A stretch of DNA of 64,000 nt from Candidatus Anaerobutyricum avicola (GCA_019113845.1 DXGQ01000054.1:1-64000), one strand, 5' to 3'; counted from the first letter of the stretch, positions 35,151 to 44,221 are shown. The notes: generated by a model not told the origin, from the letters alone. Program-made: numbers and translations.

Positions 35151-37002
35151 GAGTTGCCCGACAAATGGGCAACTAACAGCACTTTGAAAACTTAACACAT
35201 TAACCTCAAATATAGTATAATGGAGACAGATTTTAAACGGGGAGTGTACAACAAATGTCATTTGCTACAAATCAATCACAACAGATTAGTCTCTTTGATG
35301 CTACTGCAAATCTTACAGATCGTGAAAAGCGGTTGTTGGAGAAGTCCTGGGCGAAATATTTTGCAGAGAACATATTTCCAGAAATAGATGAAGCACCTTT
35401 TTCTGTGCTTTACAGCGACCGTCCTTCCAGACATAATACCCCAGTGAATGTAATCATTGGAGCATTGATACTGAAAGAAATCTTTGGGCTCACGGATGAA
35501 GAAATTGTGGAAACTCTTCCGTTTGATATCCGTTATCAGTATGCCCTGCATACAACCAGCTTTGAAGAACAGCCGCTGAATGACCGTACGCTTGGAAGAT
35601 TTCGTGCCAGATGCAATTCCTATGAGGAAATGACAGGCATAGACCTTATTCATGACTGTATTATGAAACTGTCTTCGAGCATGGCTACTATGATGAAGCT
35701 GAATACGGGAATGCGCCGCATGGATTCTCTGATGGTAGCTTCTAATATAAAGAAAATGAGCCGTTTGGAACTTCTGTACACCTGTGTAGCTAATCTTGCC
35801 AGGTTGATGAAAAAGCTTGAAGATTCGGCATTGCCAGAAGGACTGCTTCACTATACGGAAGATGATGACCATAACAGGGTGCTTTATCATAACCGCAGTG
35901 AAGACACTGACTCCAAAACGGATCAAATATTAAAAGATGCGGTGTTTATCATTTCTGCCTGTGGCAGCCGTTATGATGAATACAGTGAATATCAGCTTTT
36001 GATCCGTGCCATCAGTGAACAGACAAAATCTGACGATGATGGTAACCTGACGCTTAAGAGTGCGCATGATGGTATGGATTCAAAAGTCATGCAAAATCCT
36101 GCGGATCCAGATGCTACCTATCGTAAGAAGGCGGGTACGGAATACAGAGGATATATCGCCAATGTTGTAGAAGTGGCGGACGATAACCATAACAGCATTA
36201 CAGTTGACTATCAGTATGAGAAGAATACCTATAGCGACAGTCAATTTCTTAAAGACTATATTGAGCAACAGCCGGAGGATGGAGCACATGCCATACTCAC
36301 AACAGATGGCGGATACTGCGGAATGGAAAACAGCCAGCTTGCGAAAGATAAGAACATAACCTTAGTTACTACCGACCTTAAAGGAACCGAAGTCAGTGAT
36401 CACTGGGCAGATTTTGAACTCAACGAAGACGGTACAAAACTGTTAAAGTGCGCAGCCGGCCACGAACCCAAAAGCAGCGTCTATGACAAAAATACACAGA
36501 AATGTAAAGCATCATTTCCTCTGACTACGTGCAAAAATTGCGCTTATTATAACCAGTGCCACCCAACAGAACACAAACGCGTTGCCACCATTAAAATAGC
36601 GATGCGTACAGCATTTCATGCCAGACAGCAACGTTTCTTGAAAACGGAAGACTTTAAAACATTAGCGCATTTCCGAAACGGGATAGAAACGGTTCCTGCG
36701 GTACTTCGTAGCAGACACCATGTCGATAGGATGCCAGTCCGTGGCTATATCAAAACAAAACTATTCTTCGGCTTTAAAGTTGCCGGAATGAATGCCCGAA
36801 AACTGATCAGATATCTGACCGGTTTAGTTAAAGTCGCCACTTATCCGGAAATAGCCTGAAAATCATATAGAAAATCAGCATATCCGTATGGAGAAAATAC
36901 CCTCTAGGGAGTAAAGTGATTATTTTTGAAGCTAATGTGTTAAGTTTTCAAGGTGCAAATAAAAAAAGGTTACTATAAATCACCCGATTTGTCGGGCAAC
37001 TC
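35151..37002 (+). mobile_element. IS1182-family insertion sequence, complete (1852 bp)
   Basis: Terminal inverted repeats start GAGTTGCCCGACAAAT at both ends (35151-35166 and, inverted, 36987-37002). A second inverted pair of 24 bases, GCAC(T/C)TTGAAAACTTAACACATTA, lies further in at 35179-35202 and 36933-36956. One transposase gene fills the interior. ATATTAT is duplicated at the borders, so insertion is recent enough for the 7-bp duplication to remain identical. It landed in AT-rich DNA after the peptide-gene terminator and breaks no recognisable gene. Confidence 0.92.
35255..36859 (+). CDS. IS1182-family transposase
   Basis: DDE transposase of 534 residues that catalyses movement of the surrounding element. 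The N-terminal DUF772-type region includes FSVLYSDRPSRHNTPVNVIIGALILKE and FDIRYQYALHTTSFEEQPLNDRTLGRFRAR. The catalytic core follows (residues about 250-480), with DGGYCGMEN and a Cys-rich stretch TTCKNCAYYNQCHP. The C-terminal HVDRMPVRGYIKTKLFFGFK is typical. The reading frame is intact, so the element may be active. Confidence 0.95.
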   Translation: MSFATNQSQQISLFDATANLTDREKRLLEKSWAKYFAENIFPEIDEAPFSVLYSDRPSRHNTPVNVIIGALILKEIFGLTDEEIVETLPFDIRYQYALHTTSFEEQPLNDRTLGRFRARCNSYEEMTGIDLIHDCIMKLSSSMATMMKLNTGMRRMDSLMVASNIKKMSRLELLYTCVANLARLMKKLEDSALPEGLLHYTEDDDHNRVLYHNRSEDTDSKTDQILKDAVFIISACGSRYDEYSEYQLLIRAISEQTKSDDDGNLTLKSAHDGMDSKVMQNPADPDATYRKKAGTEYRGYIANVVEVADDNHNSITVDYQYEKNTYSDSQFLKDYIEQQPEDGAHAILTTDGGYCGMENSQLAKDKNITLVTTDLKGTEVSDHWADFELNEDGTKLLKCAAGHEPKSSVYDKNTQKCKASFPLTTCKNCAYYNQCHPTEHKRVATIKIAMRTAFHARQQRFLKTEDFKTLAHFRNGIETVPAVLRSRHHVDRMPVRGYIKTKLFFGFKVAGMNARKLIRYLTGLVKVATYPEIA

Positions 37003-37009
37003 ATATTAT
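37003..37009 (+). repeat. right target-site duplication of the IS element
   Basis: ATATTAT, identical to 35144-35150, directly after the right inverted repeat. Confidence 0.75.
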
Positions 37010-37090
37010 ATAATAATTATTTTTAGTTTTGAGTAGATAACGTTTAACTGGATTATTATTCTATTTTCTTTTCTCCCCTCCACTTTACAA

Positions 37091-37119
37091 TTGACAAACC
37101 TTTCCCCGTATATAATAAT
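37091..37119 (+). promoter_or_regulatory. promoter upstream of the phosphopantetheinyl transferase gene
   Basis: A perfect TTGACA is followed by overlapping -10 choices: TATAAT at 14 bases or AATAAT at 17. The right-hand IS border lies about 90 bases upstream. Confidence 0.55.
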
Positions 37120-37187
37120 ACAGGCATGGCATACAACGTATATTATCAATAAAGAATGCGAATAAAAGAATGTGAAAGGAACTGAAC

Positions 37188-37268
37188 ATGGCAATGATCA
37201 GGAGAAAGAGTGATAAATTGGACGGAGGGGTGCTGCAGTCAGAAAAGGCAGCGCTGACCGGAAGGTGA
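37188..37268 (+). CDS. 26-codon leader ORF overlapping the next start (coupling peptide)
   Basis: Starts MAMIRRKSDKLDGG and ends LTGR. AAAGGA lies 7 bases before its ATG, a good site. Its TGA overlaps the GTG start of the transferase gene (GTGA). That GTG has GGAAGG touching it, too close to work well alone. The short ORF may therefore serve to bring ribosomes to the next gene. The peptide itself resembles nothing I know. Confidence 0.4.
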   Translation: MAMIRRKSDKLDGGVLQSEKAALTGR

Positions 37269-37912
37269 CGGGCAGAGAGCCGGTGCGTCTGTATTTGATG
37301 GGGACGCGGGAGCTGGAAGACCCGAGAGAGCACCCGGAGTGGGCAGAGCTGCTGCCGGTGGGGCGGTGGAAGAAGGCGATTTCGCTGCTGCAGCCGGAGG
37401 ACAGAAAGAACAGTGCCGGGGCGGGATGGCTGCTGCGGTATGTACTTTGGGAGGAAGGAGTTTCGCCGGAGGCGCCGGTCCGGTATGGGGCGCACGGGAA
37501 GCCGTATTGTGACGGAATGCATTTTAATCTGTCGCATTCGGGGGAGTATGTCCTCTGCGCTGTGGGGGAGCGGGAGATCGGCTGTGATATACAAAAGATC
37601 ATGCCCTGCCGTCCGGCCATGGTGCGCCGGTTTTTTTCTCCGGAGGAGCAGGAGTACATTTTCTCTGTGGAAGGACGGGAGAGAGATATCCGCTTTATCA
37701 CGATCTGGAGTCGGAAGGAAAGTCTGTTAAAGAGGACGGGCGAGGGACTGACAAGAGATTTGCGGCAGGTTTGCTGTCTGTCCGGCGAGGGCTTTTATGA
37801 TACGCAGTGCGGGGAGTACAAGATCTGTGTCTCCTGTGAGCGGGCGGAGGATGCCGGGGAAACGTGTGTCCGCCTGATCCTGGTGGACGCCTGTCTGGCT
37901 GTCGCCCGGTGA
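37265..37912 (+). CDS. 4'-phosphopantetheinyl transferase superfamily protein (Sfp-like)
   Basis: Attaches the phosphopantetheine arm of CoA to carrier proteins. The 215-residue, single-chain form is of the Sfp/Gsp class. Key motifs are GKPYCDGMHFNLSHSGEYVLCAV, EIGCDIQKI (magnesium-binding Asp) and FITIWSRKESLLKRTGEGL (the WxxKEA-like motif). No carrier-protein, polyketide or peptide synthetase gene is nearby. Start at GTG 37265 is tentative, see the leader ORF. Confidence 0.88.
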   Translation: MTGREPVRLYLMGTRELEDPREHPEWAELLPVGRWKKAISLLQPEDRKNSAGAGWLLRYVLWEEGVSPEAPVRYGAHGKPYCDGMHFNLSHSGEYVLCAVGEREIGCDIQKIMPCRPAMVRRFFSPEEQEYIFSVEGRERDIRFITIWSRKESLLKRTGEGLTRDLRQVCCLSGEGFYDTQCGEYKICVSCERAEDAGETCVRLILVDACLAVAR

Positions 37913-38060
37913 CAGACGGGGACGGGGCGCGAAAGAGGGCGTATCCGAGGAAGCTGATTGACAATTGCTGGGGAATGCAATATAATTTTGTTGTATTTGC
38001 AGACGGATCAAGAGCCGCAGATACCCATGCACAGGAAACAGTTGTCAGGAGGACAGGATA

Positions 38061-38723
38061 TTGGAACAGTCAAAAATTGACGCCATGATGGATGGCAGGA
38101 CACTCACCAAAGAGAATATTTTAAATATGTATCAGATGGTTCAGGATGCTTCGGATACGGAGGAGAAAAAGAATGTGATGAAGCATTCCGTTTTTTTTGT
38201 CGGACAGCTTCCGCTGAAGGAGAATCATGTCGTGGATGTTGCCCGGACGGAACGGATCGTGAATACGACGGTGCCGTTGGAAGAACTTTCCACATATATG
38301 AAGTATCTGTTGGAGGGACTGGCGACCCAGACTCTTCTTTTAAAGAAGGAAGACGGCTCGTATGCGGTGAACACCAAGTATGAGAAGACGGTGGTGAAGG
38401 CCAGAAAGATCGCGAGGGCGTACCAGCTGGAACAGGAGAAGGCAAAGGAGGAAGCTCTGCCGAAGGCGAAGAAAATGTACCAGATGGGGACGAAGTATTA
38501 CCACTCCGGACAGTATACGGAGGCCGCCGCCTGTTTTTTAAATGCGGTGGAGATGGCGGATTATCGGATGGCTTGTTACAGTCTTGCCCTGCTGTATAAA
38601 GAAGGAAAGGGCGTGGACGCGTCTCTGCCTGAGGCGCTTTATTATGCCAGAAAGGCTATCGTGCAGGGCGGTGTCATTGCGGAGCCGCTGGAAAGAGAGA
38701 TCCTTGAAGAGCTCAGGGCATGA
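38061..38723 (+). CDS. Sel1/TPR-repeat protein of unknown function
   Basis: A soluble 220-residue protein. The first 120 residues are unrecognised. A helical, Lys-rich linker (KARKIARAYQLEQEKAKEE) then leads to a TPR/Sel1 region of about 80 residues: AKKMYQMGTKYYHSGQYTEAAACFLNA and YSLALLYKEGKGVDASLPEALYYARKA. Such repeats bind other proteins. TTG start, 8 bases after AGGAGG. The next gene follows about 80 bases on, so the two may be cotranscribed. Confidence 0.7.
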   Translation: MEQSKIDAMMDGRTLTKENILNMYQMVQDASDTEEKKNVMKHSVFFVGQLPLKENHVVDVARTERIVNTTVPLEELSTYMKYLLEGLATQTLLLKKEDGSYAVNTKYEKTVVKARKIARAYQLEQEKAKEEALPKAKKMYQMGTKYYHSGQYTEAAACFLNAVEMADYRMACYSLALLYKEGKGVDASLPEALYYARKAIVQGGVIAEPLEREILEELRA

Positions 38724-38805
38724 GAGAGGAAAATGGGGAAGGAGTTCCCCGATATTTAGCAAAGAAAACAGCCGATAAAGGCGGGAAGAAAGGAATAACA
38801 ACGAT

Positions 38806-39933
38806 ATGAGAAAAAAAGTATTTGCGGTCAGCCTGGCGCTGGCTCTGGCAGCGGCCATGATGGGCGGTTGTGGAAACAGCAAAGAGAACGATACAGCACA
38901 GGAGCAGACAACGGAGGCACAGACACAGACCCAGTCCACACCAACGGTGGATTACAGCCAGGGTCTGAACGAGGACGGCACATTGGCCGGTGAAAATAAC
39001 GGCGATTATGTGACGCTCTGTGATTATTCTGCGATCGAGATCCCGGAGAGTGAGATCGCCGTGGAGGAGAGCGAGGTGGACACCGAGGTGGATGCTCTTC
39101 TGGAGAATTACCAGACAGAGAAGCAGGTGAAAGACCGGGCGGTGAAAGACGGCGATGTGGTCAATATCGACTATGTGGGTACCATAGACGGGGAAGAGTT
39201 TGACGGCGGCAGCGCGGAGGGAGCAAACCTGACCATCGGATCGGGTTCCTTTATTGATGATTTTGAGGAGCAGCTGATCGGACACAAGCCGGGCGAGGAA
39301 GTGGAAGTCAATGTGACATTCCCGGATGATTATGCGTCTGAGGATGTAGCCGGAAAGGATGCAGTCTTTACAGTGACCCTGAATTATATCAGCGAGACAG
39401 AGCTTCCGGAACTGAATGATGATTTTGTCAAAGAAAATCTGCAGGAAGCTTACGGCTACACTTCCGTGGATGATCTGCGGACGAAGATCCGGACCAATCT
39501 GGAAAATAATAAGAAATACAATTATGTCTGGTCTTATATGATGGATAACTCTACTTTTGAGGAGATTCCGGAAGAACTGGTGAATCCGCAGCTTGATGTG
39601 ATGATTGACGGTCTGGAGGCGAGTCTTTCCCTGCAGGGCGCGACACTGGAAGATTATCTGACCAGCAGCGGATATGAAGATGAGGAGGCCATGAGAGAGG
39701 CTTACTATGCCGACTGTGAAACCATGGTCAAGACTTATCTGATCGCGGACAAGGTGGCCAAAGAGCAGAACCTGGAGGCGACCGATCAGGAAGTCACCGA
39801 CTACTTTAAAGAGTTCTACAACACCGACAACTATGACAGCTATGTGGATTATTACACAAGACCATACATCAACCGGACCGTATTGAATAACATTGTGACG
39901 GAGACATTGGCAGATATGGCGCAGGTTGGATAA
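38806..39933 (+). CDS. extracytoplasmic lipoprotein with trigger-factor architecture (FKBP-type PPIase)
   Basis: A 375-residue lipoprotein with lipobox MGGC (Cys at about 22) and a Thr/Gln-rich linker (to about 50). Residues about 100-190 form an FKBP peptidyl-prolyl isomerase domain (DGDVVNIDYVGTIDGEEFDGG then FIDDFEEQLIGHKPGE and VTFPDDYASEDVAGKDAVFTV). The C-terminal helical region resembles the trigger-factor chaperone arm (LPELNDDFVKENLQEAYGYTSVDDLRTKI, broken here). Cytoplasmic trigger factor also has a ribosome-binding domain, absent here. It probably folds exported proteins at the outer face of the membrane. The ribosome binding site of the pyrH gene follows its stop closely. Confidence 0.85.
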   Translation: MRKKVFAVSLALALAAAMMGGCGNSKENDTAQEQTTEAQTQTQSTPTVDYSQGLNEDGTLAGENNGDYVTLCDYSAIEIPESEIAVEESEVDTEVDALLENYQTEKQVKDRAVKDGDVVNIDYVGTIDGEEFDGGSAEGANLTIGSGSFIDDFEEQLIGHKPGEEVEVNVTFPDDYASEDVAGKDAVFTVTLNYISETELPELNDDFVKENLQEAYGYTSVDDLRTKIRTNLENNKKYNYVWSYMMDNSTFEEIPEELVNPQLDVMIDGLEASLSLQGATLEDYLTSSGYEDEEAMREAYYADCETMVKTYLIADKVAKEQNLEATDQEVTDYFKEFYNTDNYDSYVDYYTRPYINRTVLNNIVTETLADMAQVG

Positions 39934-39958
39934 CAAAAGAAGAGAGCAGGAGGGCCAG

Positions 39959-40672
39959 ATGAAAGATTTAAAAAGTTTACACCGTGTATTATTGAAACTC
40001 AGCGGAGAGGCGTTGGCGGGAGAGAAGAAAACCGGATTTGATGAGGCGACGGTGCTTGATGTGGCAAGACAGGTTAAGCAGGTGGTGGATTCCGGTGTTC
40101 AGGTAGCCATCGTCATCGGCGGCGGTAATTTCTGGAGAGGAAGAACGAGCGAAAATATGGACAGGACAAAGGCGGACCAGATCGGGATGCTCGCCACTGT
40201 CATGAACTGTATCTACGTGGCGGACATGTTCCGGCATGTCGGCATGAAGACGAAAGTGTACACACCATTTACCTGCGGCGCGTTCACGGAACTGTTTTCC
40301 AAAGATGACGCTGTGGCGGAACTGAATAAAGGTACGGTGACTTTCTTTGCCGGCGGAACCGGCCATCCGTATTTTTCCACAGATACGGCGACAGCGCTAC
40401 GCGCCATTGAGATCGAGGCGGATGCCATCCTGCTGGCAAAGGCCATCGACGGCGTCTATGACAGCGATCCGAAGGTGAATCCGAACGCAGTGAAGTATGA
40501 TGAGATCTCTCTGGATGAGGTGCTGGCGAAAAAGCTTGGCGTCATTGACCTGACGGCGACGATCATGTGTCTGGAAAATAAGATGCCGCTGGTTATTTTC
40601 GGGCTCAATGAAAAAGAGAGTATCGTGGCAGCGATGGATGGTCGTTTCAATGGAACATATGTGACGGTCTGA
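39959..40672 (+). CDS. pyrH: UMP kinase
   Basis: Phosphorylates UMP to UDP. It is 237 residues, hexameric amino-acid-kinase fold. Typical segments are RVLLKLSGEALAGEKKTGFD, IVIGGGNFWRGR, DQIGMLATVMNCIY, GGTGHPYFSTDTATALRA and VYDSDPK. Start at ATG 39959, 5 bases after GGAGG; the track's TTG start overlaps the preceding gene. It opens the block pyrH-frr-uppS-cdsA-dxr-rseP-ispG, normally preceded by rpsB-tsf, which are absent here. Confidence 0.97.
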   Translation: MKDLKSLHRVLLKLSGEALAGEKKTGFDEATVLDVARQVKQVVDSGVQVAIVIGGGNFWRGRTSENMDRTKADQIGMLATVMNCIYVADMFRHVGMKTKVYTPFTCGAFTELFSKDDAVAELNKGTVTFFAGGTGHPYFSTDTATALRAIEIEADAILLAKAIDGVYDSDPKVNPNAVKYDEISLDEVLAKKLGVIDLTATIMCLENKMPLVIFGLNEKESIVAAMDGRFNGTYVTV

Positions 40673-40687
40673 ACGTCTGGAAAAGCG

Positions 40688-40716
40688 TTGACAAAACTGT
40701 GCGATTGATGTAAATT
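40688..40716 (+). promoter_or_regulatory. promoter before frr
   Basis: TTGACA, a 17-base spacer and TAAATT lie between pyrH and frr. The downstream genes can therefore be expressed independently of pyrH. Confidence 0.65.
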
Positions 40717-40796
40717 ATGTGTATACTTAAAGCCACATTTTTCGATGGGAGAGATGCTGGCACAGAATGGAAAAACAGGATGCAGGAGGTTACATT

Positions 40797-41342
40797 ATGA
40801 TAGAAAAATATACGGAGAAGATGCAGAAGTCCGTGGATAATCTGGAGAAAGAATATAATTCGATCCGGGCAGGAAGGGCGAACCCGCATGTTCTCGATAA
40901 GATCAAGGTAGACTATTACGGAACACCGACACCGCTTCAGCAGGTAGGTAATATCTCGGTTCCGGAACCGCGTATTCTTTGTATTCAGCCATGGGAGACT
41001 TCTCTTCTCAAGTCCATTGAGAAGGCGATCCAGCAGTCCGATGTGGGTATCCATCCGACGAACGACGGTAAGATGATCCGTCTGATCTTCCCGGAACTCA
41101 CGGAGGAACACAGAAAAGAGCTGGTGAAGGATGTGAAGAAGAAGGCTGAGGGAGCAAAGGTTGCGATCCGTAACATCAGAAGAGACGCCAATGATTTCCT
41201 GAAAAAGGCGAACAAGAACGGCGACATTACGGAAGATGAACTGAAGACAGAGCAGAACAAGGTTCAGAAAGAGACAGATAAGTACATTAAAGTCGTTGAT
41301 GAGGCGATGGATAAGAAGTCACAGGAGATTCTGACAGTGTAA
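40797..41342 (+). CDS. frr: ribosome recycling factor
   Basis: Splits post-termination ribosomes together with EF-G. It is 181 residues with the three-helix-bundle/beta-sandwich layout. Hallmarks are EYNSIRAGRANPHVLDKIKVDYYG, ISVPEPRILCIQPWE and RNIRRDANDFLKKANKNGDITEDE. Start at ATG 40797, 7 bases after AGGAGGT; the track's 10 extra codons are leader. A terminator follows. Confidence 0.98.
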   Translation: MIEKYTEKMQKSVDNLEKEYNSIRAGRANPHVLDKIKVDYYGTPTPLQQVGNISVPEPRILCIQPWETSLLKSIEKAIQQSDVGIHPTNDGKMIRLIFPELTEEHRKELVKDVKKKAEGAKVAIRNIRRDANDFLKKANKNGDITEDELKTEQNKVQKETDKYIKVVDEAMDKKSQEILTV

Positions 41343-41396
41343 GAGTTATCTGCTGCAGTCCTTGTTTTGAGCATGTGGATGGAGAAAGCTTTTTCG

Positions 41397-41439
41397 AAAA
41401 CCAGGCAGCCGGGATGACTGGCTTCCTGGTTTTTCTTTT
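41397..41439 (+). terminator. terminator between frr and uppS
   Basis: AAAACCAGG and AGCC pair with GGCT and CCTGGTTTT around a 9-base loop, with TTTTTCTTTT at the end. Confidence 0.8.
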
Positions 41440-41538
41440 GACGCGGGAGGCGCTCTTTGCGCGGACAGTGTTCCCAAGGGCAGCATCCCGGGAGGAAGCT
41501 TTCAGACAACAGAGGAGGAGAGAACCGGAGGATAGATT

Positions 41539-42264
41539 ATGGAAAAGGAACTGAATGGAAAGCTGTGCCGGATCCCGGAGCACGTGGCGATCATCCTGGA
41601 CGGCAACGGGCGCTGGGCGAAGAAGCGCTTTCTGCCGAGAAATATGGGACATTCGCAGGGCGCCAAGGTGGTGGAACAGATCTGTGAGGACGCCTGGGAC
41701 CTGGGGATCAAGTACCTGACGGTCTACGCATTTTCCACAGAGAACTGGAGCCGCCCGGAGAAAGAGGTCAGCGCTCTGATGAAGCTTCTTCGGAAGTATC
41801 TGGTGGACAGTATTGAGCGCACGACCAAAAATAATATGCGTGTCCGGGTGATCGGCGAGAAGTCGAGACTGTCGGAGGATATCCGGGAGACCATTGAGAA
41901 GCTGGAGAAAGTGTCGGCGGCCAACACAGGGCTTAATTTTACGATTGCCCTCAATTACGGCAGCCGGGATGAGATGGTCCGCGCCATGCGAAGGATGGCG
42001 GCGGATTGCTGCGCGGATGTGCTGCGTCCGGAGGATATCACGGAAGAGGTTTTTAACTCCTATCTGGATACGAGAGAGCTGCCGGATCCGGATCTGATGA
42101 TCCGCACGAGCGGCGAGCAGAGACTGTCCAACTGGATGCTCTGGCAGCTGGCGTATACCGAGTTTTATTTTACTGATGTATTGTGGCCGGATTTTAACAA
42201 GCAGGAATTAATACGGGCTATTGAGTATTATAATACAAGGGAACGACGATTCGGAGGAATCTGA
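41539..42264 (+). CDS. uppS: isoprenyl transferase (undecaprenyl diphosphate synthase)
   Basis: Builds the C55 lipid carrier for cell wall synthesis from farnesyl and isopentenyl diphosphate. It is 241 residues. The catalytic Asp21 is in AIILDGNGRWAKKR; TVYAFSTENWSRP and LPDPDLMIRTSGEQRLSNWMLWQLAYTEFYF complete the signature. GGAGGA lies upstream of the ATG. cdsA follows after 14 bases. Confidence 0.97.
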   Translation: MEKELNGKLCRIPEHVAIILDGNGRWAKKRFLPRNMGHSQGAKVVEQICEDAWDLGIKYLTVYAFSTENWSRPEKEVSALMKLLRKYLVDSIERTTKNNMRVRVIGEKSRLSEDIRETIEKLEKVSAANTGLNFTIALNYGSRDEMVRAMRRMAADCCADVLRPEDITEEVFNSYLDTRELPDPDLMIRTSGEQRLSNWMLWQLAYTEFYFTDVLWPDFNKQELIRAIEYYNTRERRFGGI

Positions 42265-42278
42265 CGGAGAGGAGAATT

Positions 42279-43088
42279 ATGTTTAAGCAGAGATTAATCA
42301 GCGGGATCATCCTTGTTGTCATTGCGGTCATTACCCTGTACTTTGGCGGGATGCTGACCTTTCTTGTGACGGCGGGGATATCCCTCATAGGAATGTACGA
42401 GTTACTTCGGGTGATCCATGTCGAGAAGTCCGCGCTGAGCGTGACGGCGTATACGGGAGCCATCCTTTACTATATACTGCTTCTTCTGAGTCTGGATCAG
42501 TATATACTGCCGCTCTTGCTGCTCATTCTCATCGTGATGTTTTCCGTGTATGTGTTCACCTTTCCAAAATACGAGATATCCAGCGTGGCGATCACATTTT
42601 TTTCAATCATTTATGTCACAGTAACACTGTCCTGCATTTACAGGATCCGGATCCTGGAGGACGGCGCTTACATGGTCGTTCTCGTGTTCCTGAGCGCCTG
42701 GGGCAACGATACACTGGCCTACTGTGCCGGGCGGCTGTTCGGGCGGCATAAGATGTCGCCGGTGCTGAGCCCGAAAAAGACGATAGAGGGCGCAGTGGGA
42801 GGCGTGATCGGCGCCGGACTTCTGGGTGCGTTCTACGGTCTCATCGCGAGACATTTTATTACGGCGGATTTTAATCTGATCCCGGTATTTGCCATCGTCT
42901 GCGCGGTGGGCGGTCTGATCAGCATCGTGGGCGACCTCGGTGCATCGGCCATAAAACGAAACTACGAGATCAAAGATTACAGCAACCTCATTCCGGGTCA
43001 TGGCGGTATACTGGACCGGTTTGACAGCATTATATTTACGGCGCCGATCATTTATTATTTATTAGTACTGGTGGTAGGATTACAATGA
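42279..43088 (+). CDS. cdsA: phosphatidate cytidylyltransferase
   Basis: Makes CDP-diacylglycerol, precursor of all phospholipids, in the membrane. It is 269 residues with seven or eight hydrophobic segments. The C-terminal signature GDLGASAIKRNYEIKDYSNLIPGHGGILDRFDS is intact. Its stop overlaps the dxr start (ATGA). Cardiolipin synthase, which acts later in the same pathway, is encoded at 53.9 kb. Confidence 0.97.
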   Translation: MFKQRLISGIILVVIAVITLYFGGMLTFLVTAGISLIGMYELLRVIHVEKSALSVTAYTGAILYYILLLLSLDQYILPLLLLILIVMFSVYVFTFPKYEISSVAITFFSIIYVTVTLSCIYRIRILEDGAYMVVLVFLSAWGNDTLAYCAGRLFGRHKMSPVLSPKKTIEGAVGGVIGAGLLGAFYGLIARHFITADFNLIPVFAIVCAVGGLISIVGDLGASAIKRNYEIKDYSNLIPGHGGILDRFDSIIFTAPIIYYLLVLVVGLQ

Positions 43089-44221
43089 AAAAGATAGCGA
43101 TACTGGGCTCCACAGGTTCCATAGGGACACAGACCCTGGATGTGGTGCGGGAGCATAAAGAGGAACTGTGTGTCACGGCGCTTGCGGCCGGACACAATAA
43201 AGAAAGATTAAAGGAACAGATTGCGGAGTTTCATCCGTCGCTGGTGAGTCTCGCCGACGAGAAGCTGGCGTTGGAATTAAAGCACGAGCTTGCCGGAAGC
43301 GGCGTGGAAGTGTTGAGCGGCATGGATGGACTTGTGGCAGTGGCGGGAGCGAAGGAGAGCGATGTGGTCGTCACGGCGGTGGTCGGCATGATGGGGATTC
43401 TTCCGACGATGGAAGCCATCCGGCAGGGAAAAGATATCGCCCTGGCCAACAAGGAGACGTTAGTCACAGCCGGACATCTTATCATTCCCATGGCAAAGGA
43501 GTACGGGGTCTCCATTCTTCCGGTAGACAGCGAGCATTCCGCCATCTTCCAGTGTCTGCACGCATCCAGGCGGCAGGACGTGGATAAGATCCTGCTGACG
43601 GCGTCAGGCGGTCCGTTCCGTGGAAAGACGCTGGAGGAGCTTGAGAAAGTGACGCTGGAGGATGCCCTGAAGCATCCGAACTGGTCCATGGGACAGAAGA
43701 TTACCATTGATTCCTCTACCATGGTCAACAAGGGACTGGAAGTCATGGAAGCCCGCTGGCTGTTCGACGTGGATTATGACCAGATCGAGGTGGTGGTGCA
43801 GCCGCAGAGCATCATTCATTCCATGGTGCAGTTCACGGACGGCGCCATACTGGCGCAGCTTGGCACGCCGGATATGCGGGTGCCGATCGAGTATGCGCTC
43901 TTTTATCCGGAGCGGAGAAGTCTGGCGGGGGACCGTCTGGACTTTGGTTCCCTTAGGAGCATTACTTTTGAGAAACCGGATTACACAGTATTCCGGGGAC
44001 TGTCGCTGGCGCTTGCTGCCGGAAAGGCAGGGGGGACCATGCCGACTGTCTTCAATGCGGCCAATGAGAAGGCAGTGGCGAAGTTTTTAAAGAGAGAGAT
44101 CGGATATCTGGATATCATCCGGTTGATAGAGAAATGTATGGACGCGCATCAGGTGCAGGAAAACCCGTCTCTGGAAGAGATCCTTGCCACGGAGCAGTGG
44201 GTATATTCCTATATCGGGTGA
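43085..44221 (+). CDS. dxr: 1-deoxy-D-xylulose-5-phosphate reductoisomerase
   Basis: NADPH-dependent second step of the MEP isoprenoid pathway. It is 378 residues. The N-terminal Rossmann motif is ILGSTGSIGTQTLDVV. ANKETLVTAG, PVDSEHSAIFQCL and LTASGGPFRG line the metal and substrate site. It overlaps cdsA by 4 bases. ispG, a later step in the same pathway, is three genes on. Confidence 0.98.
   Translation: MKKIAILGSTGSIGTQTLDVVREHKEELCVTALAAGHNKERLKEQIAEFHPSLVSLADEKLALELKHELAGSGVEVLSGMDGLVAVAGAKESDVVVTAVVGMMGILPTMEAIRQGKDIALANKETLVTAGHLIIPMAKEYGVSILPVDSEHSAIFQCLHASRRQDVDKILLTASGGPFRGKTLEELEKVTLEDALKHPNWSMGQKITIDSSTMVNKGLEVMEARWLFDVDYDQIEVVVQPQSIIHSMVQFTDGAILAQLGTPDMRVPIEYALFYPERRSLAGDRLDFGSLRSITFEKPDYTVFRGLSLALAAGKAGGTMPTVFNAANEKAVAKFLKREIGYLDIIRLIEKCMDAHQVQENPSLEEILATEQWVYSYIG

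Noticed and set aside
38713-39936. 407-residue ORF on the minus strand
   Set aside because: Exactly opposite the trigger-factor-like lipoprotein gene, which has clear domains and a ribosome binding site.
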